Assembly (NCBI RefSeq): GCF_008828755.2
Contig: NZ_QBLM01000003.1
Span: 1-51,049, forward strand
Source: [Borrelia] turdi
Lineage (GTDB): Bacteria > Spirochaetota > Spirochaetia > Borreliales > Borreliaceae
Length of the DNA stretch: 51,049 bases
Direction: 5' to 3'
Part shown: positions 16,561 through 24,623 of the stretch, one piece after another
How positions within the stretch are numbered: the stretch's first letter is position 1
Layout of the letters: every line of letters starts with the position of its first letter
Notes under the pieces: model-generated
What the model saw: only the letters and a program-made list of their open reading frames with translations
Databases searched by the model: none
What the model was told of the DNA's origin: nothing
Made by a program: the position numbers and the translations under genes

Positions 16561-17630
16561 TATGATGCTCTCCTTAAATATTCATTTATCTCTTGTGCAG
16601 TAATTATTAAATTAACACTATTAAAGCTGTCATTATACTTAAGCGCAACTTCCAAGCTTAAGCTTAAACCTTGAGAAGAGTTAATTTTAAGTCTAATCTC
16701 TTTGTAAAAGACAATAAGACCTCTTTCTTTAAGTTCGTGGAAAAAACATTCAAGCCCTGCTGTATATTCGTTTGGCAAATTACCGTCCAAATTTAAAGCA
16801 CTAAGTTTACTATTGGCTCTACTATTTTTATTCCAAATCCTAATAAGCTCTTTTATTGCTTCATTTCTAATATAATAAAGTGTAAAAGCCTCATCAATCG
16901 GATCGCCTGAGAGACTAACACCTTCTTTTAAAGCTAAAATGCCATCATTACCGGTTTCATTTAAAAGAGAATAAAAATTAATATTGGATTTTCTAAGAGA
17001 ATCAATTAGAGAATCATCATAAATAGGAGTACAATTTAAAATCATCCCATAAGGATTAACAGCATGAAAAATGCTTGCTTGATGTAAATACATTGCTGCA
17101 AACTTAAGATGCAAATTTTCATTACCACTGTAAAAAGCAATAATACTTTTAAACTCACTTTTGTCTTTACCTTTTAAAAAATTTGGCAAGTTATTCTCTT
17201 TAGTAGAAATTACAATGAAATTGCAAGTTTTTTTAATAGCTTCAAAATCACTACTAATATTTTCTCCTGCTTCATTTACAAAAACTATAAACGGATGTAA
17301 ATTAGATTTTAAAAAGTCTTTAATCTCTTTAATCTGATTGTAAACATAAAAATCAACAGACTTAAGTCCGTCTTGGCCAAAAAAATCGCCCATTGATTTT
17401 TGTAAAGCGCTTAACTGGTCTTCTGCTATTTTCTTATTAGAAAAATCAGACTCCTTACCCTTTTGTATCTCAAGTTTTTTTAAAAGCTCTTCAAAATTTG
17501 TAACACTTAATGCTAAGTATTTACTTGCTAAAACACTGCTTTTGTAGATTAAAAGCGGATTGTAATAATTAATGTTATTGGCAACTAGTCTGTTTTGTAC
17601 CAAACTAACGCTTATTGTATCTTTTGGCAT
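16560..17630 (-). CDS. Contractile tail sheath-like protein (DUF787-like, BBA46)
   Basis: 356 residues, no signal. N-terminal MPKDTISVSLVQNRLVANN, a middle alpha/beta part with a long hydrophobic strand (HPFIVFVNEAGENIS), and a C-terminal part in which NETGNDGILALKEGVSLSG is followed by PIDEAFTLYYIRNEAIKELI, the order seen in DUF3383-type sheath proteins (a Gly-rich beta segment, then a helix marked by a conserved acidic residue). Followed directly by a tube-sized gene. Together these indicate a contractile, myovirus-type tail, consistent with the cp32 phage phiBB-1 having a contractile tail. Moderately confident. Confidence 0.7.
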   Translation of the reverse strand: MPKDTISVSLVQNRLVANNINYYNPLLIYKSSVLASKYLALSVTNFEELLKKLEIQKGKESDFSNKKIAEDQLSALQKSMGDFFGQDGLKSVDFYVYNQIKEIKDFLKSNLHPFIVFVNEAGENISSDFEAIKKTCNFIVISTKENNLPNFLKGKDKSEFKSIIAFYSGNENLHLKFAAMYLHQASIFHAVNPYGMILNCTPIYDDSLIDSLRKSNINFYSLLNETGNDGILALKEGVSLSGDPIDEAFTLYYIRNEAIKELIRIWNKNSRANSKLSALNLDGNLPNEYTAGLECFFHELKERGLIVFYKEIRLKINSSQGLSLSLEVALKYNDSFNSVNLIITAQEINEYLRRAS

Positions 17631-17663
17631 TTATCCTCCTTTTTAATTTCTTTTTTTAAATAT

Positions 17664-18203
17664 TTACCCTTCTTGTTTTAAAGCTTGTATATTTGCAACA
17701 AAAATCTGATTAAAACTAAAACACATATTGCTTCTCATATTAGAAACACCAAGTAGCCCATCATTATTTAAATTACTAATAGAGCAAAGATAATAAGTTA
17801 AAAGCAAATAAGAACCATCATCAAGCTTTTTTGTAAACTTAAACCTAAATCTATTCTCATGTAAAAATTCCAAAAAGTGCTCATACACTTTACAAATGTT
17901 CTCATAAGAATCCCTGTGGGCATTTAATAAAGTAAAACTTAAAAAGTAAAGCGAAAACCTTAATCTAAACTCATTAGATGTTTTACAAAAATTTCTACCC
18001 CTTAGATTTCTAGGAGTAAGCCCTTCAAAAGATTCGCTTTTTAATACAATTAAATTACTAGTATTTGTGGCAAACTTTTCCAAATAAGGGTGATTGTAGG
18101 TATTTAAAATTTCTAATTCTATTTCTTTAAACCTTAAATCATGTTTAAATTTTGTAAGTATTTTTATTAAAAACTGTACAGATTCGTTTAGCCCTACAAT
18201 CAT
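17664..18203 (-). CDS. Phage head-tail connector region protein (DUF764-like, BBA45)
   Basis: 179 residues, no signal, with many aromatic residues in the middle (RLRFSLYFLSFTLLNAHRDS). Start codon overlaps the stop of the upstream gene (ATGA at 18200-18203). Located between connector-position genes and the sheath, where tail terminator proteins are usually encoded; size fits (about 130-180 residues). No decisive motif. The DUF assignment is from memory of cp32 proteins. Confidence 0.58.
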   Translation of the reverse strand: MIVGLNESVQFLIKILTKFKHDLRFKEIELEILNTYNHPYLEKFATNTSNLIVLKSESFEGLTPRNLRGRNFCKTSNEFRLRFSLYFLSFTLLNAHRDSYENICKVYEHFLEFLHENRFRFKFTKKLDDGSYLLLTYYLCSISNLNNDGLLGVSNMRSNMCFSFNQIFVANIQALKQEG

Positions 18204-18622
18204 AATTGTCCTTTTGCTTTTGCTTTTAATTTTGCTTTTAATTTTGCTTTTGCTTTTGCTTTTGCTTTTGCTTTTAAAAGATTGAGTTTTTCAATATTGT
18301 TACTTACGCTTTTAAATTCTTTAGCCTTAAATTCTTTAGCCTTGAAAGCTCTTTTTGGCTTAAGGTCTGCTTGCCTGCTAAGTAAATAATTTTTAGAAAA
18401 TACTCTAAACTGCTCTTTTATTTCAACAAGTCCTTTTTTAATAGATTCCCTAAAAGCCATTTTTATTCCTTTGTTTGAAAAAATATTAGAATAAAACTCT
18501 TTGTAGGCAGCCTTTATTAGTTTTAAAGAGATCTCTTTATCAAACTCTTCTGATTTTATATTAATGCTATTTTTTTTATTCAAAAAATAAATATCTTTAA
18601 ATCCAATTTTTAAACTCAACAA
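18200..18622 (-). CDS. Phage structural protein with Lys-Ala repeat tail (BBA44 position)
   Basis: 140 residues. A helical N-terminal part is followed by a C-terminal tail of alternating Lys and Ala with occasional Leu (LLKAKAKAKAKAKLKAKLKAK region), encoded by a hexanucleotide repeat. The tail is strongly basic and would be helical or nucleic-acid binding. By position the protein belongs to the neck (HK97 gp10-like size). The repeat tract is in frame in multiples of six, so copy number changes would lengthen or shorten the basic tail without frameshift. Overlaps both neighbours by 4-7 bases. Confidence 0.65.
   Translation of the reverse strand: MLSLKIGFKDIYFLNKKNSINIKSEEFDKEISLKLIKAAYKEFYSNIFSNKGIKMAFRESIKKGLVEIKEQFRVFSKNYLLSRQADLKPKRAFKAKEFKAKEFKSVSNNIEKLNLLKAKAKAKAKAKLKAKLKAKAKGQL
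18210..18276 (-). repeat. Hexanucleotide (GCTTTT) tandem repeat in coding sequence
   Basis: About eight GCTTTT units interspersed with AATTTT variants on the + strand, reading as Lys-Ala and Lys-Leu dipeptides in the minus-strand gene. Slippage-prone but frame-preserving. Confidence 0.9.
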
Positions 18623-18990
18623 TAACTCCTTAAAACTAACGTGATGTAATTTAGACCTTCTTTGTAGCTCTTTTTAATTCCTAAGATTAAATAAAAATCA
18701 TTAAAGACCTTAACCAAATCTCCGCATTCAAATTCCAAATTACAAAGAGTATATACCTTGGCATAACTATTTTTATCAAAAATATTTACACCTTCAACCT
18801 CAACTACTTCTTCTGGACTTATTAATAAAAACATTCCTTTAAAAGCAATAGAATCAGAACTTTTAAATCTAGTTTCATAAGATGCATTAATTGGGTCTTT
18901 GATTGTTCTTAATTTACAGAAAAAAAGATCTTGCGAATATGTACTTATAATATCACTTAAACTTGTATTAATCATTTCCAAAGAATTCAT
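18616..18990 (-). CDS. Phage neck protein (DUF1506-like, BBA43)
   Basis: 124 residues, beta-rich (IAFKGMFLLISPEEVVEVEGV, then DLVKVFNDFYLILGIKK). The sheet-rich pattern with a central Gly and the size match head-tail joining proteins (head closure or stopper, gp16/gpFII type), which lie two or three genes after the capsid in many phages. Overlaps the upstream gene by four bases (18987-18990, ATGA) and the downstream gene by seven. I recall DUF1506 in cp32; exact role inferred. Confidence 0.62.
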   Translation of the reverse strand: MNSLEMINTSLSDIISTYSQDLFFCKLRTIKDPINASYETRFKSSDSIAFKGMFLLISPEEVVEVEGVNIFDKNSYAKVYTLCNLEFECGDLVKVFNDFYLILGIKKSYKEGLNYITLVLRSYC

Positions 18991-19433
18991 TTAGCCACCC
19001 CTATTAAAGAGCCTTTTACTCTTAACTCTTCTATTAAGCTGTCTAAATATTTACAAAAATCACCCCCACAACTGCTACTACCAAGAGCTGTGGGGAAATA
19101 TTCTAATGATATCTCTTTGAATTTTTCAGACTTAATACAATTTAAATTAAAGCCTTTCAATCTGTTTCGTTTTTTTAACTCGCAACCAACAAAATAATAA
19201 ATTAAAACAAACATTGTAGAATCATTTAAGCTTTTAATTCTTATTCTTTTAAAAATTAAAATGTTTTCAAGTAAATTTAAATATAAACAAAATTCTTTAA
19301 TGCTGAGATCTTTAAAATCAAGCATTAAAAGTTCAAGTATTTGCTCATATACTGTTTTTAAAGCCGGTTCTAGATTCTCACTGTCTTTTATTAAGCTCGT
19401 GCTCTGATTGGCATTTATTTTGCTGTCATTCAT
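18987..19433 (-). CDS. Phage head-tail connector candidate (BBA42 position)
   Basis: 148 residues, helical, no signal; acidic N terminus, then Leu-rich helices (TVYEQILELLMLDFKDLSIKE). Encoded directly after the capsid candidate (3 bases apart) and overlapping the next gene. Helical adaptor proteins (gp6 or gp15 type) occupy this place in tailed-phage operons. Identity not established beyond position. Confidence 0.58.
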   Translation of the reverse strand: MNDSKINANQSTSLIKDSENLEPALKTVYEQILELLMLDFKDLSIKEFCLYLNLLENILIFKRIRIKSLNDSTMFVLIYYFVGCELKKRNRLKGFNLNCIKSEKFKEISLEYFPTALGSSSCGGDFCKYLDSLIEELRVKGSLIGVAK

Positions 19434-19436
19434 TTT

Positions 19437-20354
19437 TTAGCTCAATTTTATTCTAAGGATTGAATTTTTTGTTGCCAAAATTGTTCCAATAGAAAAATCA
19501 AGAAAACTTGTTCTAAAATTACTACTTGAAACTTCTGTGTATGAATTCAATATCGGCTGATGGCCATCTTTTAAAAGCAATAGTTTACTGCTTCTTGGAT
19601 ATATTAAAATTTCATTGTCTAATAAATTTGTAGTCTCAAGCTCAATATTTGCATCATTATTGATTGCGCTTATAAAATCAAAAAGCATGTCTTTGTATGA
19701 ATAATTATTGTTTGGAAGCCTTTCAAGTAAACGACCTTTGATTTTGCTAGTTGTAAGTATTTTAAAAGGCACTCTTCTCTCATCTTCTAAATTAATCTTT
19801 AAAAGATCATCATTTATTGATCTTATTTGATCTAATATGTTTGGCTGTTTAACTGTTTTGTCTATTTGGTTTGGAAGATTCAAAAGTCCATACATAGTTT
19901 CATTATTAAACTCATCAACAAGAAGAGTTCTTTTATTCCCTTTTGAGAGCGCAAGTCCGCCCTTTAAATAATGAGCGCTCATTAACTTTTGTATCTCAAT
20001 TATTGATCCTAAGAGTCCTTCTCTCATTGTAATATTTGTGTTTGCCTCTACACTAACTTTTCCATCTGGCGCATAGTACTTAAATGCATACTGAAAAGGT
20101 AAATAATTAATTTTTACTATTTGTCTTTGAAACTTTATTGTTGAGACTGTGTTAAAATCATTAACCTTTAGCGTAGGAACGTCTGTTAAATTAGAATACC
20201 ATTTTATAATCCTGTCGCTTCCAAGAGAAATATTACTACTTTGTATTTGCTGTGAATCTAAAAAATGATAATATTCAGGAATTGGACACTCCCCTAGTAA
20301 AACATCCCTTACCGTGTTTAAATATTCATCGTTATTTAATATATTCTCATCCAT
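19437..20354 (-). CDS. Phage major capsid protein candidate (BBA41 position)
   Basis: 305 residues starting MDENILNNDEYL at 20354, which has AGGAG eight bases upstream; a longer frame to 20381 would overlap that ribosome-binding site and the previous gene. Alpha/beta sequence with long strands near the end (EILIYPRSSKLLLLKDG, then SFLDFSIGTILATKNSIL). Length and the location after scaffold- and decoration-position genes fit an HK97-fold major capsid protein; the C-terminal half resembles the P and A domains seen in DUF2184/encapsulin-like capsids. Moderately confident by context. Confidence 0.65.
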   Translation of the reverse strand: MDENILNNDEYLNTVRDVLLGECPIPEYYHFLDSQQIQSSNISLGSDRIIKWYSNLTDVPTLKVNDFNTVSTIKFQRQIVKINYLPFQYAFKYYAPDGKVSVEANTNITMREGLLGSIIEIQKLMSAHYLKGGLALSKGNKRTLLVDEFNNETMYGLLNLPNQIDKTVKQPNILDQIRSINDDLLKINLEDERRVPFKILTTSKIKGRLLERLPNNNYSYKDMLFDFISAINNDANIELETTNLLDNEILIYPRSSKLLLLKDGHQPILNSYTEVSSSNFRTSFLDFSIGTILATKNSILRIKLS

Positions 20355-20370
20355 TTTAAATACTCCTATT

Positions 20371-20982
20371 TTAAATTGCATCTTTTATTTGCTTGACTAA
20401 AAAAAGAACTCTAACCCCATAAATATCTCTTCTGTCTTTAAATTCCTTAGCAGATCCTAATGCTAAAGCGTGAATAACTGATGTACTCTTGCCAGCTTTT
20501 TCTAAAAACCCTTCGCTGTTTATTATTAATTTATCTTCTGCTTTAATAGTTTTGTCTTTAGCAATCAAAACACATTCAAAACTACAAGTCATTGGAACAA
20601 CCGTACCAGTTCTTGAAAAATCATCAAAGTCAACACAAATCCCATAAAGATCGCTGCCGCCTCCTCTTGCTATTTGTAAATGTGATCCATTGACAATAAG
20701 CTTAACTCCACATTTGTAGCAAAAATCTTGAGCTTGATAATTTTCAAACTTATCAACAGTGGAGCTTTTAAGTCCGCCTTTTTGAGCAAAATAAAATCCC
20801 TCATCTTGAAATTTACAATTGCTCTCAAACACAGGATAACTGGTGGTATTAATACTTTGTAATTTATCTAAAACATTTTTTTGAGTTTGATTTTTTTTTA
20901 AACCTTCAAGCTGGCTCTCAAGTTCTGCTTTTGATGCTTTTAGTTTTTCTATCTCTTTTTGAAAATCAATTGAATCGCTCAT
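20371..20982 (-). CDS. Phage head protein (DUF228-like, capsid decoration candidate, BBA40)
   Basis: 203 residues. An N-terminal coiled coil (FQKEIEKLKASKAELESQLEGLKK, about residues 6-30) is followed by a beta-rich domain with Gly-rich turns (QIARGGGSDLYGICVDF) and strands like those of capsid-stabilising head-fibre proteins (DUF2190-type). It lies directly before the capsid candidate with a 16-base gap. ATG follows AAAGGAG. DUF228 is a family I recall from all cp32 plasmids. Role inferred. Confidence 0.62.
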   Translation of the reverse strand: MSDSIDFQKEIEKLKASKAELESQLEGLKKNQTQKNVLDKLQSINTTSYPVFESNCKFQDEGFYFAQKGGLKSSTVDKFENYQAQDFCYKCGVKLIVNGSHLQIARGGGSDLYGICVDFDDFSRTGTVVPMTCSFECVLIAKDKTIKAEDKLIINSEGFLEKAGKSTSVIHALALGSAKEFKDRRDIYGVRVLFLVKQIKDAI

Positions 20983-21039
20983 TAATAAATATCTCCTTTT
21001 TTAAATTAATTTTTTATTATTAGCTTAAATTACAAATTT

Positions 21040-21639
21040 TTAAGCTAATACTTTTTTATTACAATAAAATTCTCGCTTAATCTCTTCCCATTCACTAAGC
21101 ATTGCTTTTCTTAAATCGCTATATGTACTAAAGAAAGCGTTTTTGTTTCTTAAATTATTTTCTTGATTTGATTTTATTTTTTCAAAATTTATTATTTTGT
21201 ATGAATTTTCTTCATTTTTATTCTGATCAATATTGGTCTTTGCGACTCTTATTAGTATTGCACGAGAAGATGAATCAATCTCATCAAGATTGTTAGTTCC
21301 AGCTATTGCCAAGATTTGAGTTGCTTTTACATATTTTCTAATAAGCTCTTCGGCTTGGCCTTTTACAACCTCTTTAAAAGAAAATCCTTTTGCTAAAAGA
21401 TTCTCTGTATTATACTCAGAGCTTAAATTATCATTTGCAAGTTTATTTATCTCAACAGATTCTCTTAGATCATTGTGAGAAAAATTGACTGAATTATTAT
21501 TAGCACTTTTAAGATTTTTATATTCTAAAAACTCCTGAATCAAATCATTGCTCAAAGCTTCACTGTTTGTACTTGGCTTTTTAAAATCTTCTTGGTCGTT
21601 TTTAGTTTTGTAATCTACACTCAAATCCATTTTTTCCAT
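21040..21639 (-). CDS. Phage head protein (DUF1357-like, scaffold candidate, BBA39)
   Basis: 199 residues, hydrophilic, Asn/Glu/Lys-rich with helical middle (FSFKEVVKGQAEELIRKYVKA). No signal and no protease motif. ATG at 21639 after AAGGAG. The place between portal and capsid and the charged helical character fit a scaffolding or capsid-maturation protein. It ends 57 bases before the start of the next gene. DUF number from memory of cp32. Confidence 0.6.
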   Translation of the reverse strand: MEKMDLSVDYKTKNDQEDFKKPSTNSEALSNDLIQEFLEYKNLKSANNNSVNFSHNDLRESVEINKLANDNLSSEYNTENLLAKGFSFKEVVKGQAEELIRKYVKATQILAIAGTNNLDEIDSSSRAILIRVAKTNIDQNKNEENSYKIINFEKIKSNQENNLRNKNAFFSTYSDLRKAMLSEWEEIKREFYCNKKVLA

Positions 21640-21650
21640 AATTACTCCTT

Positions 21651-22895
21651 TTAAATAACCAAACTTAATTGTTCTTTTAAATTTTCTCTTGCCTTGTGAC
21701 TTAGATTTTCATTTTTAATTAACTCTAAATACTTAGAATAAACATTAAGAAGCAAATTATCTCTCTCAAGTCTTTGCTCATAGCTTAAAACTTCAAGCTC
21801 ATTAAACTTTAAATTTAATCTGTAATATTTGTTAAGCTTAAGATTACAAGCATTAGCAACAGATTCTTGTACGCCTTTTAAATAGTCGTAATAATTACTT
21901 TTGTCTCCCTTGCCACTACTACCAAGTCCTTTGACTTGTTCATTAAAACTTCTAGTAAGAGGTTCTTTAGTATCAGCGCCAATTTTAGCCTTAACAAGTT
22001 CAAATGCATCCTTTAAAAACTCTAAGTCATATTTTATTACCTCAATGCGTGCATTCTCCGATGCAGTATAAAAAATTCCATCATTGTTTAGAGTACTTTT
22101 AATTTTGCTAAGCTCTCTACTAAGCTTACTAGAAACACTACTTAATGCTGATAAACTTTTGTTTGGCTCTTGACCTTTAAAAAAAGTAGAAAATATTTTG
22201 CCCTTATTGTTTGTTAAAACGCTAATTTCTTCTTTTGCAAGCTCTAAAGATTCAACAAGTCCTACTAAATGTTCGTCTTTGTAAAACAAAAAATTATAAT
22301 TTCTTATTCTTTTTTCTATCTCTAAATAAATTTGTTCTAAAAGGCAAATATTAAGAAGTAAACTTTGCGTATAAGCAGGCTCGTGTGAGCCTAAAACATA
22401 ATCATAATTTTCATAAACTATTACTCTGCTTTTATCTATTTTTAAAACCCTTGCCTTTTGGTTAACACTATTTAAGTCTTTTGAGCTTGAGAGATACTCT
22501 ATGTAATCAGATTCTCTTTTGTTAATAATTTTTTGAAAATCTAAATATTTAAAGCCTGTGGGTAATTCGCTGTTAACCTTTTTGCTTAAATCTTCATTCT
22601 CGCCTTTAGGTTTTATTAAAATATACCCTGCTCCATTAAATCTATAGCTTATCATTGCTTCAAGAAGAGCCTCTTTTAATTCTACCTTTAAACTTAAAAG
22701 AAACTCTTTGCCTTTTGTTAAACAAGAAGTTTCAAGTAAGCTTAAATTAATTCCATTTTTAAGTGCGTCTTCTGCTGTACTTTCTATGTAATTTCTAAAA
22801 AAAATTGAATACCGGTAAACATCAATAGGATTGATTTGGGATTTATTATTTTTTATTTCCATTTTAAATTCATTAATCATTTTTTTAAATATCAT
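21651..22895 (-). CDS. Phage portal protein candidate (DUF1073-like, BBA38)
   Basis: 414 residues, first gene of the main late block. It has features of a portal: MISYRFNGAGYILIKPKG (the GxAYILI-type segment of DUF1073 portals), TGFKYLDFQKI, a long helix-rich second half, and the C-terminal LKGVQESVANACNLKLNKYYRLNL. No ribosome-binding site precedes any possible start; a consensus-like promoter (TTGCAT, 16 bases, TATAAT) ends nine bases before ATG 22895, so the transcript may be leaderless. An inverted repeat abuts the -35 box. The terminase that should work with it is 5.9 kb away behind inserted lipoprotein genes. Confidence 0.7.
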   Translation of the reverse strand: MIFKKMINEFKMEIKNNKSQINPIDVYRYSIFFRNYIESTAEDALKNGINLSLLETSCLTKGKEFLLSLKVELKEALLEAMISYRFNGAGYILIKPKGENEDLSKKVNSELPTGFKYLDFQKIINKRESDYIEYLSSSKDLNSVNQKARVLKIDKSRVIVYENYDYVLGSHEPAYTQSLLLNICLLEQIYLEIEKRIRNYNFLFYKDEHLVGLVESLELAKEEISVLTNNKGKIFSTFFKGQEPNKSLSALSSVSSKLSRELSKIKSTLNNDGIFYTASENARIEVIKYDLEFLKDAFELVKAKIGADTKEPLTRSFNEQVKGLGSSGKGDKSNYYDYLKGVQESVANACNLKLNKYYRLNLKFNELEVLSYEQRLERDNLLLNVYSKYLELIKNENLSHKARENLKEQLSLVI

Positions 22896-22903
22896 TATAC
22901 ATT

Positions 22904-22931
22904 ATTATATCAAAAACATTTTTTTATGCAA
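22904..22931 (-). promoter_or_regulatory. Promoter of the phage morphogenesis operon
   Basis: On the minus strand, TTGCAT (22926-22931) and TATAAT (22904-22909) are separated by 16 bases. The predicted transcript start (near 22897) is within about 2 bases of the portal ATG. It is the only good promoter upstream of the 12.6-kb block. Confidence 0.65.
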
Positions 22932-22972
22932 ATCATTATTATTTAATAATAAATATCAAATAATAATGATTT
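22930..22972. promoter_or_regulatory. 15-bp inverted repeat abutting the portal -35 box (operator candidate)
   Basis: Perfect arms AAATCATTATTATTT (22930-22944) and its complement (22958-22972) with a 13-base spacer; the inner end of the promoter-proximal arm shares two bases with the -35 box. Location suits a repressor or activator site controlling late phage genes. Confidence 0.55.
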
Positions 22973-23172
22973 ATAAAATTTAAATACTAGGATTCATTTA
23001 AAATTTTATAAAAAATTAATACGTTTTAAAATATTTATGCTAATATTAACTTAAGAATATAAGTAAAATTTACAAAATTATTCATAATTGCTGTTACACA
23101 CATTGTTTAAAATAAACATTATAAAATAACATTAAAAAGAATATTAAATTAATACTTTATCCAATCCCAATA

Positions 23173-23217
23173 AATATTAAAAAAGGTAGAGATTCATTTC
23201 TCTGCCTTTTTAATATT
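23173..23217 (-). terminator. Rho-independent terminator after the BBA37-like gene
   Basis: Near-perfect stem of 18 pairs (AATATTAAAAAGGCAGAG with its partner, one mismatch and one extra base), eight-base loop, T-run on the minus strand. It lies 37 bases after the stop of the BBA37-like gene. The rest of the 358-base gap (22896-23253) holds only the portal promoter and inverted repeat. Confidence 0.8.
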
Positions 23218-23253
23218 CAACGCTTAAAAATCAAATTAATACTAGAATTAAAT

Positions 23254-23862
23254 CTAAATATAAAAAAATAAAATCTGTTTGCCTTCTATTCCCCGTTGAG
23301 CAATAAAAGATGTCGCTAAAAGAGATGCTCTGATTGCTTTCATTAAGGCCTTGTCTGCTTGAAATGTAAACTTAATAACTAAAAGTAGCTGGCAAAGAAA
23401 TTCTTTTTCCTTGAAATTTTTAATGCTACTAATCTCTTCTTCTGCTGATCTTATTCCTTCTTCTCCTTTATATAAAAAATCAATCTCTTTAAGCCCTATT
23501 GATTCAATTTCATTTACTGTATGAGAATCAAAATTAACTATTGTCCAATAAAATAATTTTAAAATTTTATCAACAATGCTAAATGTTACAGGAATATCAA
23601 AATCAAAAGGAATTTTATCGCACTCTAAGAGTAAATGGTTGTTTAGTTTTTTAGCCAGATTAATAGTAGAAACAAGTTTTGATTTTGACTTTTGGGCCTT
23701 TAAATAAGCATCTTGTAAATTTTTTGTATTTAAAATTTTATTTAAATTAGCCTCTATTGCTAAGGAAGACTCAATAACTTGAGTTGACAACTCTTGGGCA
23801 AATTCAATATTATTACATTTAAAATCCTGAAAATTGATCTTCTCGTTACTATTATCACCCAT
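23254..23862 (-). CDS. Uncharacterised protein, BBA37-like
   Basis: 202 residues, no signal peptide, predominantly helical. Central part (FSIVDKILKLFYWTIVNF) is amphipathic to hydrophobic, and the C-terminal half (ALMKAIRASLLATSFIAQRG) could pack as a helical bundle. No clear ribosome-binding site is visible before the ATG at 23862. A perfect 32-base palindrome stands between it and the upstream gene. The layout resembles small helical bundle proteins of Borrelia plasmids, but I recognise no family. Function unknown. Confidence 0.72.
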   Translation of the reverse strand: MGDNSNEKINFQDFKCNNIEFAQELSTQVIESSLAIEANLNKILNTKNLQDAYLKAQKSKSKLVSTINLAKKLNNHLLLECDKIPFDFDIPVTFSIVDKILKLFYWTIVNFDSHTVNEIESIGLKEIDFLYKGEEGIRSAEEEISSIKNFKEKEFLCQLLLVIKFTFQADKALMKAIRASLLATSFIAQRGIEGKQILFFYI

Positions 23863-23917
23863 AACCCAATAAAAAGATATACTATTTAATGGCCATTTAA
23901 AAGCCGTTGAAAAAACA

Positions 23918-23949
23918 ATAAGGCAAGTTCTAGCTAGAACTTGCCTTAT
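23918..23949 (-). terminator. Perfect 32-bp palindrome, terminator of the BBA36-like gene
   Basis: Two 16-base halves (23918-23933 and 23934-23949) are exact complements with no spacer, starting 21 bases after the BBA36-like stop. On the minus strand the stem is followed by TTGTTTTTT, so it is a terminator. A spacer-free palindrome is unusual and would be prone to deletion. Confidence 0.8.
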
Positions 23950-23969
23950 AAGGAATAATAACCCAAATG

Positions 23970-24623
23970 TTAAACTTTCCCATAACTTTTTAGATCTTCT
24001 AATTCATTATTATTATTGCCCTCAGTAAAGACTCTCTTAATTGCTTTAAAAATTTCTTCATTGCATTTCTCAGGTTTTTGGCTACTATTATTATCATCTT
24101 TCTTTTTATATCCATCAGGACCAAATGCATCAGCTACTTTTTGGAAAAATAAACTTAAAGCCTCGCCTTTGCTTATTTTAATTTTATAACAAACATATTC
24201 TTCAAAGCCTAAAGATTGTTGATTGTCGCGAGAACTTCGTCTACTTGCGTCCACTGCTTTAGCTACAATGCCAAAAATTTTGCTAAAAGAATCTATAAAC
24301 TCTTTCTGCTTGTTAATATCCTTAGAAAGCCAATCAAAAAATTCTTTATAAGATTTGTCATACTCATCTTTTACATTTTCTTCCTCTCTACCATTAGCCT
24401 CTATTGCGGTTTTTAAAAAGTCTTTTAAAGACTGTAATCTTTTAGACTCTTCTGATGTTAAAGCGAGCTCTTTCTCAATAATTAGATCTTTAAACGCTGC
24501 AATATCGCTACCAACAGAAAAATTGTCATCCTCAAAAGCAATTTCTTTTAGTGCCTTAACATCGCCATACTGTTTACAAGAAAATACTGACAATAGCATC
24601 AATAAAATACTTATCCTTCCCAT
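23970..24623 (-). CDS. Lipoprotein BBA36-like with an Mlp-like domain
   Basis: 217 residues; ATG after GGGAGG. Signal peptide MGRISILLMLLSVFSC (Cys16). The middle, LTSEESKRLQSLKDFLKTAIE followed by FDWLSKDINKQKEFIDSFSKIF, resembles the C-terminal helical domain of the cp32-encoded Mlp (multicopy lipoprotein) family. A Lys/Asp/Asn-rich linker and a short C-terminal helix follow. It is a predicted outer-membrane lipoprotein; BBA36 in B31 is host-adapted and reported as RpoS-linked, though I cannot verify regulation here. Role unknown. Confidence 0.82.
   Translation of the reverse strand: MGRISILLMLLSVFSCKQYGDVKALKEIAFEDDNFSVGSDIAAFKDLIIEKELALTSEESKRLQSLKDFLKTAIEANGREEENVKDEYDKSYKEFFDWLSKDINKQKEFIDSFSKIFGIVAKAVDASRRSSRDNQQSLGFEEYVCYKIKISKGEALSLFFQKVADAFGPDGYKKKDDNNSSQKPEKCNEEIFKAIKRVFTEGNNNNELEDLKSYGKV

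Noticed and set aside
16126..17640. Type VI secretion or extracellular contractile injection system rather than phage
   Set aside because: Sheath- and tube-like genes occur, but with terminase, portal, capsid and holin genes nearby; no ClpV-like or AAA disassembly ATPase was seen.
18210..18276. GCTTTT repeat as a CRISPR or regulatory array
   Set aside because: It is a simple coding hexanucleotide repeat giving Lys-Ala steps, with no spacers.
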